From positions 1 to 64,000 of the forward strand of contig JANQHE010000020.1 in assembly GCA_028282785.1 (NCBI GenBank): a DNA stretch of 64,000 nucleotides. The letters run 5' to 3'. The notes below the pieces were generated by a model. It searched no databases and was not told the DNA's origin. It worked only from the letters and a program-made list of their open reading frames with translations. The position numbers were made by a program, and so were the translations under genes. The stretch is from Bacteroidales bacterium. GTDB lineage: Bacteria; Bacteroidota; Bacteroidia; Bacteroidales; UBA12077. This document shows, one piece after another, positions 35,918 to 46,077 of this stretch. Each line of letters opens with the position of its first letter. Within the stretch, counting starts at the first letter, position 1.

Positions 35918-36128
35918 TTTACATGCATTTTTATATGCAAAGAAAGGATCACTTCATATTTTGGTAGGATAAAAAAGGTATCTCCTAACTTTAATACCAC
36001 ACGTGAAAATTATAAAATATTCAATATCTTGCTTTAATTTCTGGAATAAACAACTTTATTATATCAATATCGACTTTAAGATGAATATCTTTTGTATTAT
36101 TGTAAAGTAGAACGTATATAATATCTTA

Positions 36129-38915
36129 GTGAGAAAGATTATATGTATAATTGTTTTAATATTGGGTTTTTTGTCTTCAAAAGCTCAAAATCCTAAATAT
36201 ATTGTAAGAAATTATGATAATCAGTATTTAAATGGTGTTTGGAGTGTAGTTCAGGATACATTGGGTTATCTATATTTTGGTACAAGAGAAGGTTTTACAG
36301 TTTATGATGGAAATAATTGGACATTAATAGAAACTGGAAGTGACCCGACTCGCTGTCTTTTCAAAGATTCTAAAGGGCGAATTTGGTATGGTTCAGTAAA
36401 TGATTTTGGAAAAATATCCAAATCAAAAATAAAAGGTATTTATAATGAATCATTTAGGGAATTATTGCCTGAAGATTATAGAAGCTTTGGAGACGTGTGG
36501 TCGATAAATGATCTTGACGGAAATATTTTTTTTCAATCCAGGAATAAGATTTTTGTTTATAATGAGATAGATGGAGTAAAATGTTACAATATAGAAAATA
36601 CTTATCACCGGGCTATAATATCTGATTCCTTATATATTGTAAACAGTCAGGGTGTAGGGCTTTTGGGATATATTAATCAAGACTTTGTCCCTTTGAAGGG
36701 CGGTGGTTTTTTTAAGGATAAAACAATTTCAGGATCTTTGATATTAGATCCGGGAACCACTTTGATTGGAACCAGGTTATCAGGGTTATACAAATACAAT
36801 ATTGAGACGGGTAGAGCTGTTCCTGCATTTAAAGGAAACAAAGAAACCATTAATTTTTTAAAGAGAAATAAGTTGTATAATATGATTTCTCTTCCTGATG
36901 GTAACATTGCTTTTGCAACCCTGCTGGACGGAACTTTGATAACAAACTCAACAGGTAAAAAACTTAAACATCTGAATGGGCAAACCGGAGTTAATGAAAA
37001 TAAGCATTATTCGGTTTACGTATCAAAAGATAATAATTTATGGATGGGCACGCCTCTTGGTTGTTCTGCTATGAATATTTGTTCTCCTTTATCTTTGTGG
37101 GATAAAAGCCATGGAATTGAAGGTATCGTTTCAACTTTGATGAATTATGGCGAAGGTATCCTGGTGGGTAGCTTGGGAGGTCTTTACTATTTACCAGATC
37201 CAACTAATAGCGCAGCAAAAATTTCGAAATTACTAAATACGGAAATTTGGGAGATCTTACGTGTTGATGAGAACTTGGATGACGATATTATTTTGATAGC
37301 CTCTTCTGATGGATTATATAGGTTTGGATTGAACACTATTGAGCACATACACCAGAATGAACTGATTTTAAGAATTCTTCAACTGAACATCAATGGTAAA
37401 TATCTTTTAGGATTTACACCGGACAACATATTGGTATTTAGTTTAAACGATGCTAAAATAACATACCTGGGAAAAATTTCAGGGCTTTTTAATGAATTTA
37501 GGTCAGTTGCACAATCAATTGATAAAGATATTTGGATTGGCACAAGAGCAAACCAGATAATACGGCTTGATCAGAGTGAGATATTAAGTTGGATAAATAA
37601 CAGGGATATTTCAATAAATGCGAAAACACTGGAAACAAGTAGAATTACTGATCCAATATATTATAAAAACCAAGTATATTTTACGAATGTAGAGGGATTA
37701 TTCAGTTATGACGAAAAACAGGATATGCTAATCCGTTGTACATTATTTGGTGAGGATATGGTTAACCTAAACCAACCAATTATCGGATTGTTTGAAGATG
37801 ATATTGGGAATATTTGGTTAGGAGGAAACAAGATTCTATTAAATCGCCAGGACGGATCATATTCTCTATATAAATTACCATATGAAAATATCCAGGATGA
37901 CAATGATGCATTTGTTTTTCTGCATGCAGGCAATGATAAAACCTGGATAGGTGGAAATAAAGGTTTGTTTCTTTATGACCGGTCAAATTTGAATAAGAAT
38001 CATCAGGAGGTTAAAGTGATAATTAGTTCGGTGGTTACAGCTGATACGATTCATTATATTTATAATAATACTTGTTTTCCTAATGATTTTGAAAATATTA
38101 TTAAAAAGAAAAAAGACTTCTCTATAAATTATTCTTTACCAATATATAGCGATGACAAAAAGATTGAATATTCATATTACTTAGATGGTTATTCGGAAGA
38201 ATGGAGCAATTGGAGCAGACAAGGGTTTTCTACATTTACAAATTTGGATCCGGACAGGTATTCATTCATGGTAAAGGCAAGAATTGGGCATGGTGAAGAG
38301 ACTGAAGTATCCTGTTTTGGGATCGAAATAGAGAGATTATGGTACCAGTCTATTGTTGCTTTTATTATTTATATCTTATTGTTTGCTTTTGTAATTATTC
38401 TGGTTTTTAAGCTATATGTGAAGGTTCGAATAATGAGAGAGTTAAAAATTGAAAGGATGATTCAAACTAGGTTACAACAAAAATATTTCCTTCACTATCG
38501 GGAATCAAAAGAACAACGAACCGAATCCGAAACAAAATCAGAGGTGGAATATTTACATAGTAAAAAAACTCTTATTAAATCAAAACAAGAGAAATTTCTT
38601 AACCAGGTACTGGATATTATCGATTCAAATATCGACGATTCGGATTTTAATGTTGAGAAATTGTGTAAAACAATGAAAATAAACCAAACGATGTTATATC
38701 GTAATATTAAATCCTACACAGGTATGTCCATCTCATCTTTTATGCGGAAAGTAAGGTTAAAAAGAGCTCTTCAGCTTATGGCAGAGTCTGATTTAACAAT
38801 TTCAGAAATCGCATATAAGGTAGGATTTAATGATCCGGGATATTTTACTAAATGCTTCACAAATGAATATGGGCAACCTCCGTCATCTTTCAGTAATTTT
38901 GATGAGCAGTCATAA
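36129..38915 (+). CDS. Membrane-bound AraC regulator with beta-propeller sensor
   Basis: A 928-residue protein starting at GTG (36129) with a signal peptide (to about residue 19, SKAQ). Residues about 25-640 are two-component-regulator-propeller repeats (GVWSVVQDTLGYLYFGTREGFTVYDG and similar WIG/WLG blades), about 660-745 a Y_Y_Y domain (YSYYLDGYSEEWSNWS), then a membrane helix (SIVAFIIYILLFAFVIILVF) and, after a coiled linker, an AraC HTH pair with ISEIAYKVGFNDPGYFTKCF at the C-terminus. Unlike hybrid two-component regulators it lacks kinase and receiver domains. It lies just upstream of susC and in the same direction, so it probably activates that locus on sensing a periplasmic ligand. Confidence 0.85.
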   Translation: MRKIICIIVLILGFLSSKAQNPKYIVRNYDNQYLNGVWSVVQDTLGYLYFGTREGFTVYDGNNWTLIETGSDPTRCLFKDSKGRIWYGSVNDFGKISKSKIKGIYNESFRELLPEDYRSFGDVWSINDLDGNIFFQSRNKIFVYNEIDGVKCYNIENTYHRAIISDSLYIVNSQGVGLLGYINQDFVPLKGGGFFKDKTISGSLILDPGTTLIGTRLSGLYKYNIETGRAVPAFKGNKETINFLKRNKLYNMISLPDGNIAFATLLDGTLITNSTGKKLKHLNGQTGVNENKHYSVYVSKDNNLWMGTPLGCSAMNICSPLSLWDKSHGIEGIVSTLMNYGEGILVGSLGGLYYLPDPTNSAAKISKLLNTEIWEILRVDENLDDDIILIASSDGLYRFGLNTIEHIHQNELILRILQLNINGKYLLGFTPDNILVFSLNDAKITYLGKISGLFNEFRSVAQSIDKDIWIGTRANQIIRLDQSEILSWINNRDISINAKTLETSRITDPIYYKNQVYFTNVEGLFSYDEKQDMLIRCTLFGEDMVNLNQPIIGLFEDDIGNIWLGGNKILLNRQDGSYSLYKLPYENIQDDNDAFVFLHAGNDKTWIGGNKGLFLYDRSNLNKNHQEVKVIISSVVTADTIHYIYNNTCFPNDFENIIKKKKDFSINYSLPIYSDDKKIEYSYYLDGYSEEWSNWSRQGFSTFTNLDPDRYSFMVKARIGHGEETEVSCFGIEIERLWYQSIVAFIIYILLFAFVIILVFKLYVKVRIMRELKIERMIQTRLQQKYFLHYRESKEQRTESETKSEVEYLHSKKTLIKSKQEKFLNQVLDIIDSNIDDSDFNVEKLCKTMKINQTMLYRNIKSYTGMSISSFMRKVRLKRALQLMAESDLTISEIAYKVGFNDPGYFTKCFTNEYGQPPSSFSNFDEQS

Positions 38916-39091
38916 GTTGTTTTAAATAAGAATGTTACAGGCAGAATGAACGATATTTCCAATCGTTTGACGAATAATTCCATGTCTTTTTTTATAATTC
39001 CCAATGTTTGATTTAAATCTCCATGCATGCATTAATAGGCATTCCTATATTTATACAAATTGACTAACTAAACCTTATAAATTTTAGGCCT

Positions 39092-42000
39092 ATGATAAAA
39101 AAAACTTTATTGTTGTTTTATCTCTGTGTCCTCTCATTGGGAGTAATGGCTCAAGATAAAATAATTAAAGGGAAGGTTGTAGATGAACATAACCTCCCTA
39201 TTCCAGGAGCGAATATTATTGTGAAAGATTTTCCTCAACGGGGAACATCAACCAACCTTAACGGTGAATTTACCTTGGAGATTCTTGAAGGAGATCAAAT
39301 TTTGGCTGTGTCATTTATTGGAATGGAAACTCAGGAAATTGAGATTGGATCTTCTACCTACTTTGCAATTACTTTAAAAGAAGGTGTCCTTTTGGCAGAA
39401 GTAGTTGTAACTGCTCTTGGAATTGAAAGAGAAGCCAAAACTTTGGGGTATGCAATTACTAAACTTGACAGTAAAGAGATTACCGAAAGTAGTGAAAACA
39501 ATTTTGCTAATGCTTTAGCTGGTAAAGTTGCCGGGGTGCAAATTTCATCTACATCAGGAGATGTCGGTTCTTCAACCAGGATTACAATTCGTGGAGTGTC
39601 CTCTTTAAGTGGTAATAACCAGCCATTAATTGTAATTGATGGAGTACCTATTGATAACAGTTCAGCATCCAACACTACTATCGATTGGGGGTCTGGCCTT
39701 AATGATATCAATACGGAAGATATTGATGAGTTAACTGTACTTAAAGGAGCAAGTGCTTCTGCACTTTACGGGTCTCGGGCTGCAAATGGTGTAATTGTCA
39801 TAAAAACTAAATCAGGGGCATCAGCCAAAGGAATCGGAGTAAAATTCACATCAAGATTGACCCTGTATAAGCCATTTATTTTGCCCGATTATCAAAATTC
39901 CTATGGGGCCGGAGATGATGTGAACAATTATAATTATTGGACAGGAAATACTGTTGACGCATTTGGTCCGAAACTAAATGACGGACAATATTTTGTTCAA
40001 ATGAATAGCCCAATGCTAAGAGATGAAGATGGAAATATACTATATGATGAAAATGGAATTCCGGTCTTTCAACCTTTACCATGGGAAGCGAAAAGGGATA
40101 TGGATGATTTTTTTGAATTGGGAACAGATTATGTTAATTCATTTGAAGTTAATAAAAGTGGTGAGAATTTTAGCGCAAGATTAGGGTATACAAATACAGC
40201 AACAGATGGATTTGTATACAATACAGATTATCATAAACATGATTTAACTCTTTCAGGTGAATATGATTTAACTGATAAATTAAAGGTAAAAACGAATGTT
40301 CAATATCATACTGGTGGTAGTGATAACAGGACTTATGGAGGAAACTATAATGAAAATCCAATTAAAACCGCCCTTTTTATGCCTGCTAACTATGATTTCA
40401 ATTTTTTAAAAGATTATGAAAATCATTCAAACCTTGGAGTTCCACTGACCAGTTTTGTGTATCCGGGCACAAACGAAGGCATGGTAGCTTTAAATTATGA
40501 CAGGTCTGATTATTATACAAATCCTTTTTACGTTTTGGATAATAAACTACTTCAATATGAATTCGACAAGCTTTTATTAATAGGTGCATTGGATTATCAA
40601 TTTACTAATTGGTTATCAGGCTCTGTTAGAATTGCTAAGGAAAGCAATAATCAAACGTATGAAGACAAAGCCAATAATGGAATAAAACATTGGACAGGGT
40701 CAGTTTATTCTTACAAGGGGTTTTATAACTACACAGATGTAAAAAGAGATAATACTACCATGAATTTTATGGTGCGGGCCACTAAAGACTATAACCGGTT
40801 TTCAGTGAACGCATTTGTTGGTGGAGAACAATTTCAAAATAAGTATTTCTCAGATGCTTACAATATCGGAGAACTAACAATTCCTGGTTTCTTTCACCCC
40901 TCAAATGCAGCCGGAGAAATTTTAAATTCAAAATATACCAGTGAGCGAAAAAGTAATGCTTTGTTCGGTAGTATGGAGTTAGGTTATAAAAAAGCATTAT
41001 TCCTCGAGTTCACAGCTAGAAATGATTGGTCGAGCACATTGCCAAAAGACAATAGATCATTCTTTTATCCTTCTGTAAAATTAGCTGTTATACTAAATGA
41101 ATTAGTTGCACTTCCTCAATGGGTATCATTCCTAAAAATGAGAGGTAGCTGGGCTGAAGTAGGTAATGCTGCACCGCCATATTATATTGACCCGGTTTTT
41201 GGTAATAGAAACCAGATTACCGGTATATACGAAGCAACTATATCAGATGCATTATTAAATCCAACCTTAAAACCCGAAAGAACCACTTCTTGGGAAGTTG
41301 GTTTGGATGCAAGGCTCTTTGACGGCCGGATGAATTTGGATGCCACATACTATACAAGCCAATCTTATGATCAGATTATGAGTATTAATGTATCCACTAC
41401 CACTGGTTATACATCTCGAGTAATAAATGTTGGGCAGATGGATAACGAGGGGCTTGAGATTGCAACTTCTGTAGTTCCAATACGAACTAAGGATATTGAT
41501 TGGGAAATTGGATTCAATTATACCCGGAACACTAACACTGTTGTCGAATTGGCCGAAGGTGTTGAAAGGCTGGAAATCGGTAGGGGAATATATACTGCAA
41601 GGTCGTATGCTGAACCGGGGAAACCGTATGGTGTAATATATGGCTACGGATTCCAGCGTAACGAAGAAGGAAGAATAATTACAGAAGATGGTTATACTCC
41701 GCGCACAGATGAGCTAATACCATTGGGGAACATTATGCCTGACTGGACTGGTGGTGCCCGTACTTCTTTTAGGTACAAAAATTTTACGGCTGGCGTTTTA
41801 ATAGATATTAAAATGGGTGGTGACATGCAAAGTGCATCTGTTAATTGGTTAAGAAGAGATGGTTTAACTTCTGAAACCGACGATGCCTTGGCTCGCGAAA
41901 ATGGAGTAATTATTGACGGAGTTATGAATGTAGGTACTGATGACGAACCTGTTTGGGTTGAAAATAATGTAGCTGTTCCATTCTCAACTTTCCTGGCTAC

Positions 42001-42286
42001 AACAAATGACTTTTATTTGGATGAATCTATGATATTTGATGCTTCTTATATTAAATTAAAAGAAGTAAGCCTTAGCTATAGAATTCCCACGAAATATGTT
42101 CGAAAACTATTATTGCATGGAGCAAGAATAAGTGTAACAGGTAGGAACCTGGCATTACTTTATTCTAATGTGCCGCATATTGATCCTGAAACCTCTCTAA
42201 ATTCGCTAGATAGTGGACAGGGATGGGAAATCTTTAATGTACCGTCACGGAGGTCGGTCAGTTTTGCTTTAACAGTTGAATTCTAA
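39092..42286 (+). CDS. SusC/RagA-family TonB-dependent transporter
   Basis: The 1064-residue protein has a signal peptide, an N-terminal carboxypeptidase-like domain (KGKVVDEHNLPIPGANIIVKD...TSTNLNGEFTL), a TonB plug with ALAGKVAGVQISSTSG and IRGVSSLSGNNQPLIVIDGVPIDN (SusC signature), and a long beta-barrel ending SFALTVEF. It forms the outer-membrane channel that, with the SusD lid at 42293, imports oligosaccharides or peptides using TonB energy. The substrate cannot be read from sequence; the neighbouring proteases and propeller protein suggest a peptide or glycoprotein. Confidence 0.93.
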   Translation: MIKKTLLLFYLCVLSLGVMAQDKIIKGKVVDEHNLPIPGANIIVKDFPQRGTSTNLNGEFTLEILEGDQILAVSFIGMETQEIEIGSSTYFAITLKEGVLLAEVVVTALGIEREAKTLGYAITKLDSKEITESSENNFANALAGKVAGVQISSTSGDVGSSTRITIRGVSSLSGNNQPLIVIDGVPIDNSSASNTTIDWGSGLNDINTEDIDELTVLKGASASALYGSRAANGVIVIKTKSGASAKGIGVKFTSRLTLYKPFILPDYQNSYGAGDDVNNYNYWTGNTVDAFGPKLNDGQYFVQMNSPMLRDEDGNILYDENGIPVFQPLPWEAKRDMDDFFELGTDYVNSFEVNKSGENFSARLGYTNTATDGFVYNTDYHKHDLTLSGEYDLTDKLKVKTNVQYHTGGSDNRTYGGNYNENPIKTALFMPANYDFNFLKDYENHSNLGVPLTSFVYPGTNEGMVALNYDRSDYYTNPFYVLDNKLLQYEFDKLLLIGALDYQFTNWLSGSVRIAKESNNQTYEDKANNGIKHWTGSVYSYKGFYNYTDVKRDNTTMNFMVRATKDYNRFSVNAFVGGEQFQNKYFSDAYNIGELTIPGFFHPSNAAGEILNSKYTSERKSNALFGSMELGYKKALFLEFTARNDWSSTLPKDNRSFFYPSVKLAVILNELVALPQWVSFLKMRGSWAEVGNAAPPYYIDPVFGNRNQITGIYEATISDALLNPTLKPERTTSWEVGLDARLFDGRMNLDATYYTSQSYDQIMSINVSTTTGYTSRVINVGQMDNEGLEIATSVVPIRTKDIDWEIGFNYTRNTNTVVELAEGVERLEIGRGIYTARSYAEPGKPYGVIYGYGFQRNEEGRIITEDGYTPRTDELIPLGNIMPDWTGGARTSFRYKNFTAGVLIDIKMGGDMQSASVNWLRRDGLTSETDDALARENGVIIDGVMNVGTDDEPVWVENNVAVPFSTFLATTNDFYLDESMIFDASYIKLKEVSLSYRIPTKYVRKLLLHGARISVTGRNLALLYSNVPHIDPETSLNSLDSGQGWEIFNVPSRRSVSFALTVEF

Positions 42287-42292
42287 CCCTAA

Positions 42293-43753
42293 ATGAAACA
42301 AGTTATGAAACGAAAAATATTAAAAGCATCGATTTTTCTTATGATAATAGCTTTCATTATGGGAGCTTGCGAAAGAGATTTTGATGATATAAACACTAAC
42401 CCAAATGCAGTTATTGATGTCCCGGCTGCATATCTTTTGCCAGGAACCATTGAAGAAATAGCGGACAGGATGAATTCCAGTTATGAGATGCTTCAATGTA
42501 CGGATAATTGGGTGCAACATGTAGCTATATATAACGATTGGAATCCTATGCAACGTTTTGAAGTCGATAAATTCAGGATGTATATGTTCACATCTATGTA
42601 TACCGGAGCTTTACTTGATATAAATGTTTTAATTAAAAAAGCACTCGAAGAGAATGAACCCGGCCTTTATGGAATTGGATTAACATTACACGCTTTGGGA
42701 TTCTCACTGGTAACGGATGCTTTTGGTGATATTCCATATACAGAAGCTTTGAAATTAACAGGTAGTGAAAGTATAAATAAACCAATTTATGATAGCCAGG
42801 AGTTAATTTATAGGGCATTAATTGATACCCTTACCAGGGCAAACTCAATTTTAAAATCAGTTGATAATGTTAATTTAGATGATGGGTATGACCCAATCTA
42901 TGATGGTAATGTACTGATGTGGCGTAAGTTTGCTAATTCCTTAAAAGTTCGTATGCTCATGCGTGCGTCTGCAAAAATGGATATCAGTTCCGATTTGTCA
43001 GCTATCATTAACGATCCTGATGAATTTCCTTTATTTGAAAATAATGACGAATCGGCTTTTTATACGTATTCAGGCAATGGAGTTGGAAATGACTATCCTT
43101 TAGCATCAATTTTTGAAAATAACCTTGCTACAGGCGGTGTCCGTATTAGTAAAACACTTGTAGATTATATGCTTTCTACAAATGATCCACGATTGCCATT
43201 TTATGCCGAAACCAATTATGAAGGACAATATGTAGGTTTGTCTCATTTTATAGCAACAACCGGTGACGAAGTGGCAAATGCATTTTCAAACCTAAAAACT
43301 GAGTTAGGCGCAAGAGACAGAACAATTGAGCTGTATGAATACTCAGAATTGATGTTTCTTTTGGCAGAAGCAAGTTTAAAAGGATTTATTGTTGCAGATG
43401 CATATCAATATTATAATAACGCTATTAATGGCTCTTGTCAAAAGTTTGGAGTGCCTCTTGCTGGTATAACTACATTCTTAGCAGGAAGTGGTGCTTTTAA
43501 TAATTCCCTTGACCAGATTTACTGGCAGAAATGGGTAGCTCTTTACATGCAGGGATATGAAGCATGGGCTGAACAAAGAAGAACGCAAGTTCCTGATTTG
43601 CAGATTCCTTTAAATGCTCTCTACGATGTTATTCCTTATCGGTTTTTTTACCCCGAATCTGAAGATGTTTTGAATAAAGAAAACAAGGATGGTGCAGCTG
43701 CTAAACTTAGTAATGGGGATGAATTGGACTCTAAACTTTGGTGGATGAACTAA
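42293..43753 (+). CDS. SusD/RagB-family nutrient-binding lipoprotein
   Basis: The 486-residue product has a lipoprotein signal (FLMIIAFIMGAC) and the SusD-like layout: FDDINTNPNAVIDVPAAYLLPGTIEE at the start, TPR helices and a final segment RFFYPESEDVLNKEN. It resembles the SusD_like/SusD-and-RagB superfamily and forms the hinged lid of the SusC pore. The gene starts 6 bases after susC; an ATG at 42305 is also plausible as start. Confidence 0.92.
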   Translation: MKQVMKRKILKASIFLMIIAFIMGACERDFDDINTNPNAVIDVPAAYLLPGTIEEIADRMNSSYEMLQCTDNWVQHVAIYNDWNPMQRFEVDKFRMYMFTSMYTGALLDINVLIKKALEENEPGLYGIGLTLHALGFSLVTDAFGDIPYTEALKLTGSESINKPIYDSQELIYRALIDTLTRANSILKSVDNVNLDDGYDPIYDGNVLMWRKFANSLKVRMLMRASAKMDISSDLSAIINDPDEFPLFENNDESAFYTYSGNGVGNDYPLASIFENNLATGGVRISKTLVDYMLSTNDPRLPFYAETNYEGQYVGLSHFIATTGDEVANAFSNLKTELGARDRTIELYEYSELMFLLAEASLKGFIVADAYQYYNNAINGSCQKFGVPLAGITTFLAGSGAFNNSLDQIYWQKWVALYMQGYEAWAEQRRTQVPDLQIPLNALYDVIPYRFFYPESEDVLNKENKDGAAAKLSNGDELDSKLWWMN

Positions 43754-43779
43754 TAATTTGAATACTTAAATTTAAGATT

Positions 43780-44748
43780 ATGAAATATATCAAATTAATT
43801 ATATCGATTTTTCTGGGACTGGCTATTTTATATTCATGTGTAAAAAATGAGTTTGACCTACTGGATACATCAGAGCCTGGTTTTTGGTTGGATTTATATG
43901 CTACGACATATGTCGAGGCAACCATAGACTTAAACCTGGATACACTTGTTTATGACTCGGTAAATGTCTCGGTTCAATATGTTATTCCTGAATTGACCAG
44001 AGATTTTAATGCTTTAGAACTGCATAAAAGAATCGTCAATTCAGATGGAGATATTATCGAAGATTATATTTATGCAACTTTTAGCAAAGAAAGTTTACCT
44101 CTTGATACAACTTTTATAGCAAACTCAGTAGCTGAATTATATGAAGGGCTCGATTTTTCACCGGATAGTTTAGACCCGGAATTAGCCATAGAATTTGAAG
44201 CTATTCTTAAGCTAGGTGATGGAACAGAAATGCATTACTTATATGGTGAATATATTTTAATTCCTGTTTTAAATGGATTTTGCTCATTACCGGAAATTCC
44301 AACTGGAAATTGGCTCGCAAAAAACAATAATACTTTATATACGCGTACTGTATGGGTAGAAAAACCTTCGCCTGTATTTACCGGAGAAGATGATGGACGG
44401 GCTTTAATAACCGATTTTGGATTAGATTGGTCAAATTGGGAAGACGTTTGGTATTGTATAGAATTTAAAATTATATGCCCTGCTGGTAACGACCCAAGAT
44501 ATGTAATTGAGCTTTTGCCAGACGGTAATTATGATCCGGGCCCTACATGGACAGGTACAGGCAGAAGTGGGGCGGAAGAGACTAAACTTATACGTGTTAT
44601 GCCATATGCCTATGAAGATAATACTATTGTAGGATACTATGATGCGGAGAATCAAGAAATAATATTTGAAGATGTTCCATTGATAGATACCTGGTGGGGA
44701 GCAGATAACCATACAGTAAACCTTACTTTTACTTATATAGGTAAATAG
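43780..44748 (+). CDS. Lipoprotein of the SusCD locus (paralogue 1)
   Basis: A 322-residue lipoprotein (ISIFLGLAILYSC). The C-terminal domain, about residues 170-322, is shared with the next gene: PTGNW, then DFGLDWSNW, PRYVIELL, TKLIRVMPYAY and TWWGADNHTVNLTFTY. The N-terminal part (about 25-165) is a separate domain with alternating strands and no name I can give. Position after SusD and the lipid anchor suggest a SusE/F-like surface glycan- or peptide-binding protein. Two conserved Trp clusters could form the binding face. Confidence 0.75.
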   Translation: MKYIKLIISIFLGLAILYSCVKNEFDLLDTSEPGFWLDLYATTYVEATIDLNLDTLVYDSVNVSVQYVIPELTRDFNALELHKRIVNSDGDIIEDYIYATFSKESLPLDTTFIANSVAELYEGLDFSPDSLDPELAIEFEAILKLGDGTEMHYLYGEYILIPVLNGFCSLPEIPTGNWLAKNNNTLYTRTVWVEKPSPVFTGEDDGRALITDFGLDWSNWEDVWYCIEFKIICPAGNDPRYVIELLPDGNYDPGPTWTGTGRSGAEETKLIRVMPYAYEDNTIVGYYDAENQEIIFEDVPLIDTWWGADNHTVNLTFTYIGK

Positions 44749-44774
44749 ATATTAATGAATTAAATATAAAGAAT

Positions 44775-45971
44775 ATGAAAACATTATATAAGGCCATTTC
44801 TTTTCTCTTTATTCTTTTAATTATAATTTCTTGCGATGATGAAGAAAGCAAGAATTTTGGAGAAATTGGAACAATTATTATTAGTACACAAGGTAACTTG
44901 CAATCAGCACCTACTACTGTCATTTTTACTGCAACTGCGGAAAATGCCGAATTTTTTATTTGGAATTTCGATTATGAAAAGACCGTTAATGGAGGGGAAA
45001 CCACCTTGCCAATGGGAGCAGAAGGAGAAGAAGTTGAAGTGACAATTGAAGAAAAAGGCGTTTATACTGTAAAAGTAACTGCGTATAATGGAGACTATGA
45101 AACCAAAACAAGCGAAATAGAAGTAATTGTATATAATGCCGAGGAGGATATTGATATTAACACAACAAGCATGATTAATTTCAACCTGGATAGAAATTTA
45201 TGTACTCCGGAAACTGATTTATCATTTGATGTGAATTTTGAGTTGCTTGATCCAAACTCATTAACGGATATAGCGTATGTTGTTAGAAAATATTCATCTG
45301 TTTCGCATGGTGAAATAAAAATGATTGATACGCTGGATTCTAATGCTAAACGATACCAGTATACAACGCAAGCGGCATTATTAGAATCCTTTGATTTGAA
45401 CTCAGCACTCTTGGAACATGGCGATGCAGTTAACTATAAGTTTTATATAGAAGCTGATAACGGAGAGACTTATTTGCTTGATGAAGTCGATAATACAGTG
45501 ATAATTAACTTAATAGAGCCTGTGATTCTTCCAACAGGTAACTGGACTGCTACCAATAACACAACCGGATTTTCAAAAACTGTTGAACTGCAGCGCCCTT
45601 CTCCTTTTCAAACTGAGGATGACGGCAGGTATTGGCTTTCTGATTTTGGCTTAGACTGGTCAAATTGGTATGAATGGTGGTATACCGTTGAGTTTAAAAT
45701 TAAATGTCCTGAAGGTGCTGATCCACGTTACATTATTGATTTGTTCGGAAGTGGTTTTGATACAGGTACAAGTCAAACCGATACAGATAGATTTGGAGCA
45801 GAGGTTACTAAATTAATTAGGGTAATGCCATATATTTATTCAGGAACGAAAGTAGGATATTATGATCCTTCTACGGAAACCATAACATTTAAAGATGTTC
45901 CTTTAACAGATGCATGGTGGAGTGCAGATAACCATACTGTAGATTTGACATTTTCATATCAAGGGAAATAG
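44775..45971 (+). CDS. Lipoprotein of the SusCD locus (paralogue 2, PKD-like)
   Basis: A 398-residue lipoprotein with signal LFILLIIISC followed by DDEES, an acidic start like a surface-export signal. Residues about 35-115 form a PKD-like domain (TVIFTATAENAEFFIWNFD...YTVKVTAYNGDYE). A middle domain (about 135-250) follows, and the last 150 residues repeat the C-terminal domain of the preceding protein at roughly half identity (DFGLDWSNW, KLIRVMPY, DAWWSADNHTVDLTFSY). The pair arose by duplication of this domain with different front ends. Likely surface ligand-binding protein. Confidence 0.75.
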   Translation: MKTLYKAISFLFILLIIISCDDEESKNFGEIGTIIISTQGNLQSAPTTVIFTATAENAEFFIWNFDYEKTVNGGETTLPMGAEGEEVEVTIEEKGVYTVKVTAYNGDYETKTSEIEVIVYNAEEDIDINTTSMINFNLDRNLCTPETDLSFDVNFELLDPNSLTDIAYVVRKYSSVSHGEIKMIDTLDSNAKRYQYTTQAALLESFDLNSALLEHGDAVNYKFYIEADNGETYLLDEVDNTVIINLIEPVILPTGNWTATNNTTGFSKTVELQRPSPFQTEDDGRYWLSDFGLDWSNWYEWWYTVEFKIKCPEGADPRYIIDLFGSGFDTGTSQTDTDRFGAEVTKLIRVMPYIYSGTKVGYYDPSTETITFKDVPLTDAWWSADNHTVDLTFSYQGK

Positions 45972-45991
45972 TTAATTTTTTTAGGTTTCAA

Positions 45992-46015
45992 CAAGGTGCT
46001 ATTTTTAGCACCTTG
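45992..46015 (+). terminator. Hairpin after the SusCD lipoproteins
   Basis: CAAGGTGCTA (45992-46001) pairs perfectly with TAGCACCTTG (46006-46015) around a T4 loop. It lacks a T-tract on the plus strand, so it may terminate weakly, stabilise the mRNA end, or partly reduce expression of the genes downstream. Confidence 0.5.
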
Positions 46016-46077
46016 TCTATCGTCATATAATAATCAATTAAAAATTGTAGAAAAGAATTTATCTTAAAAAAAGTTGG

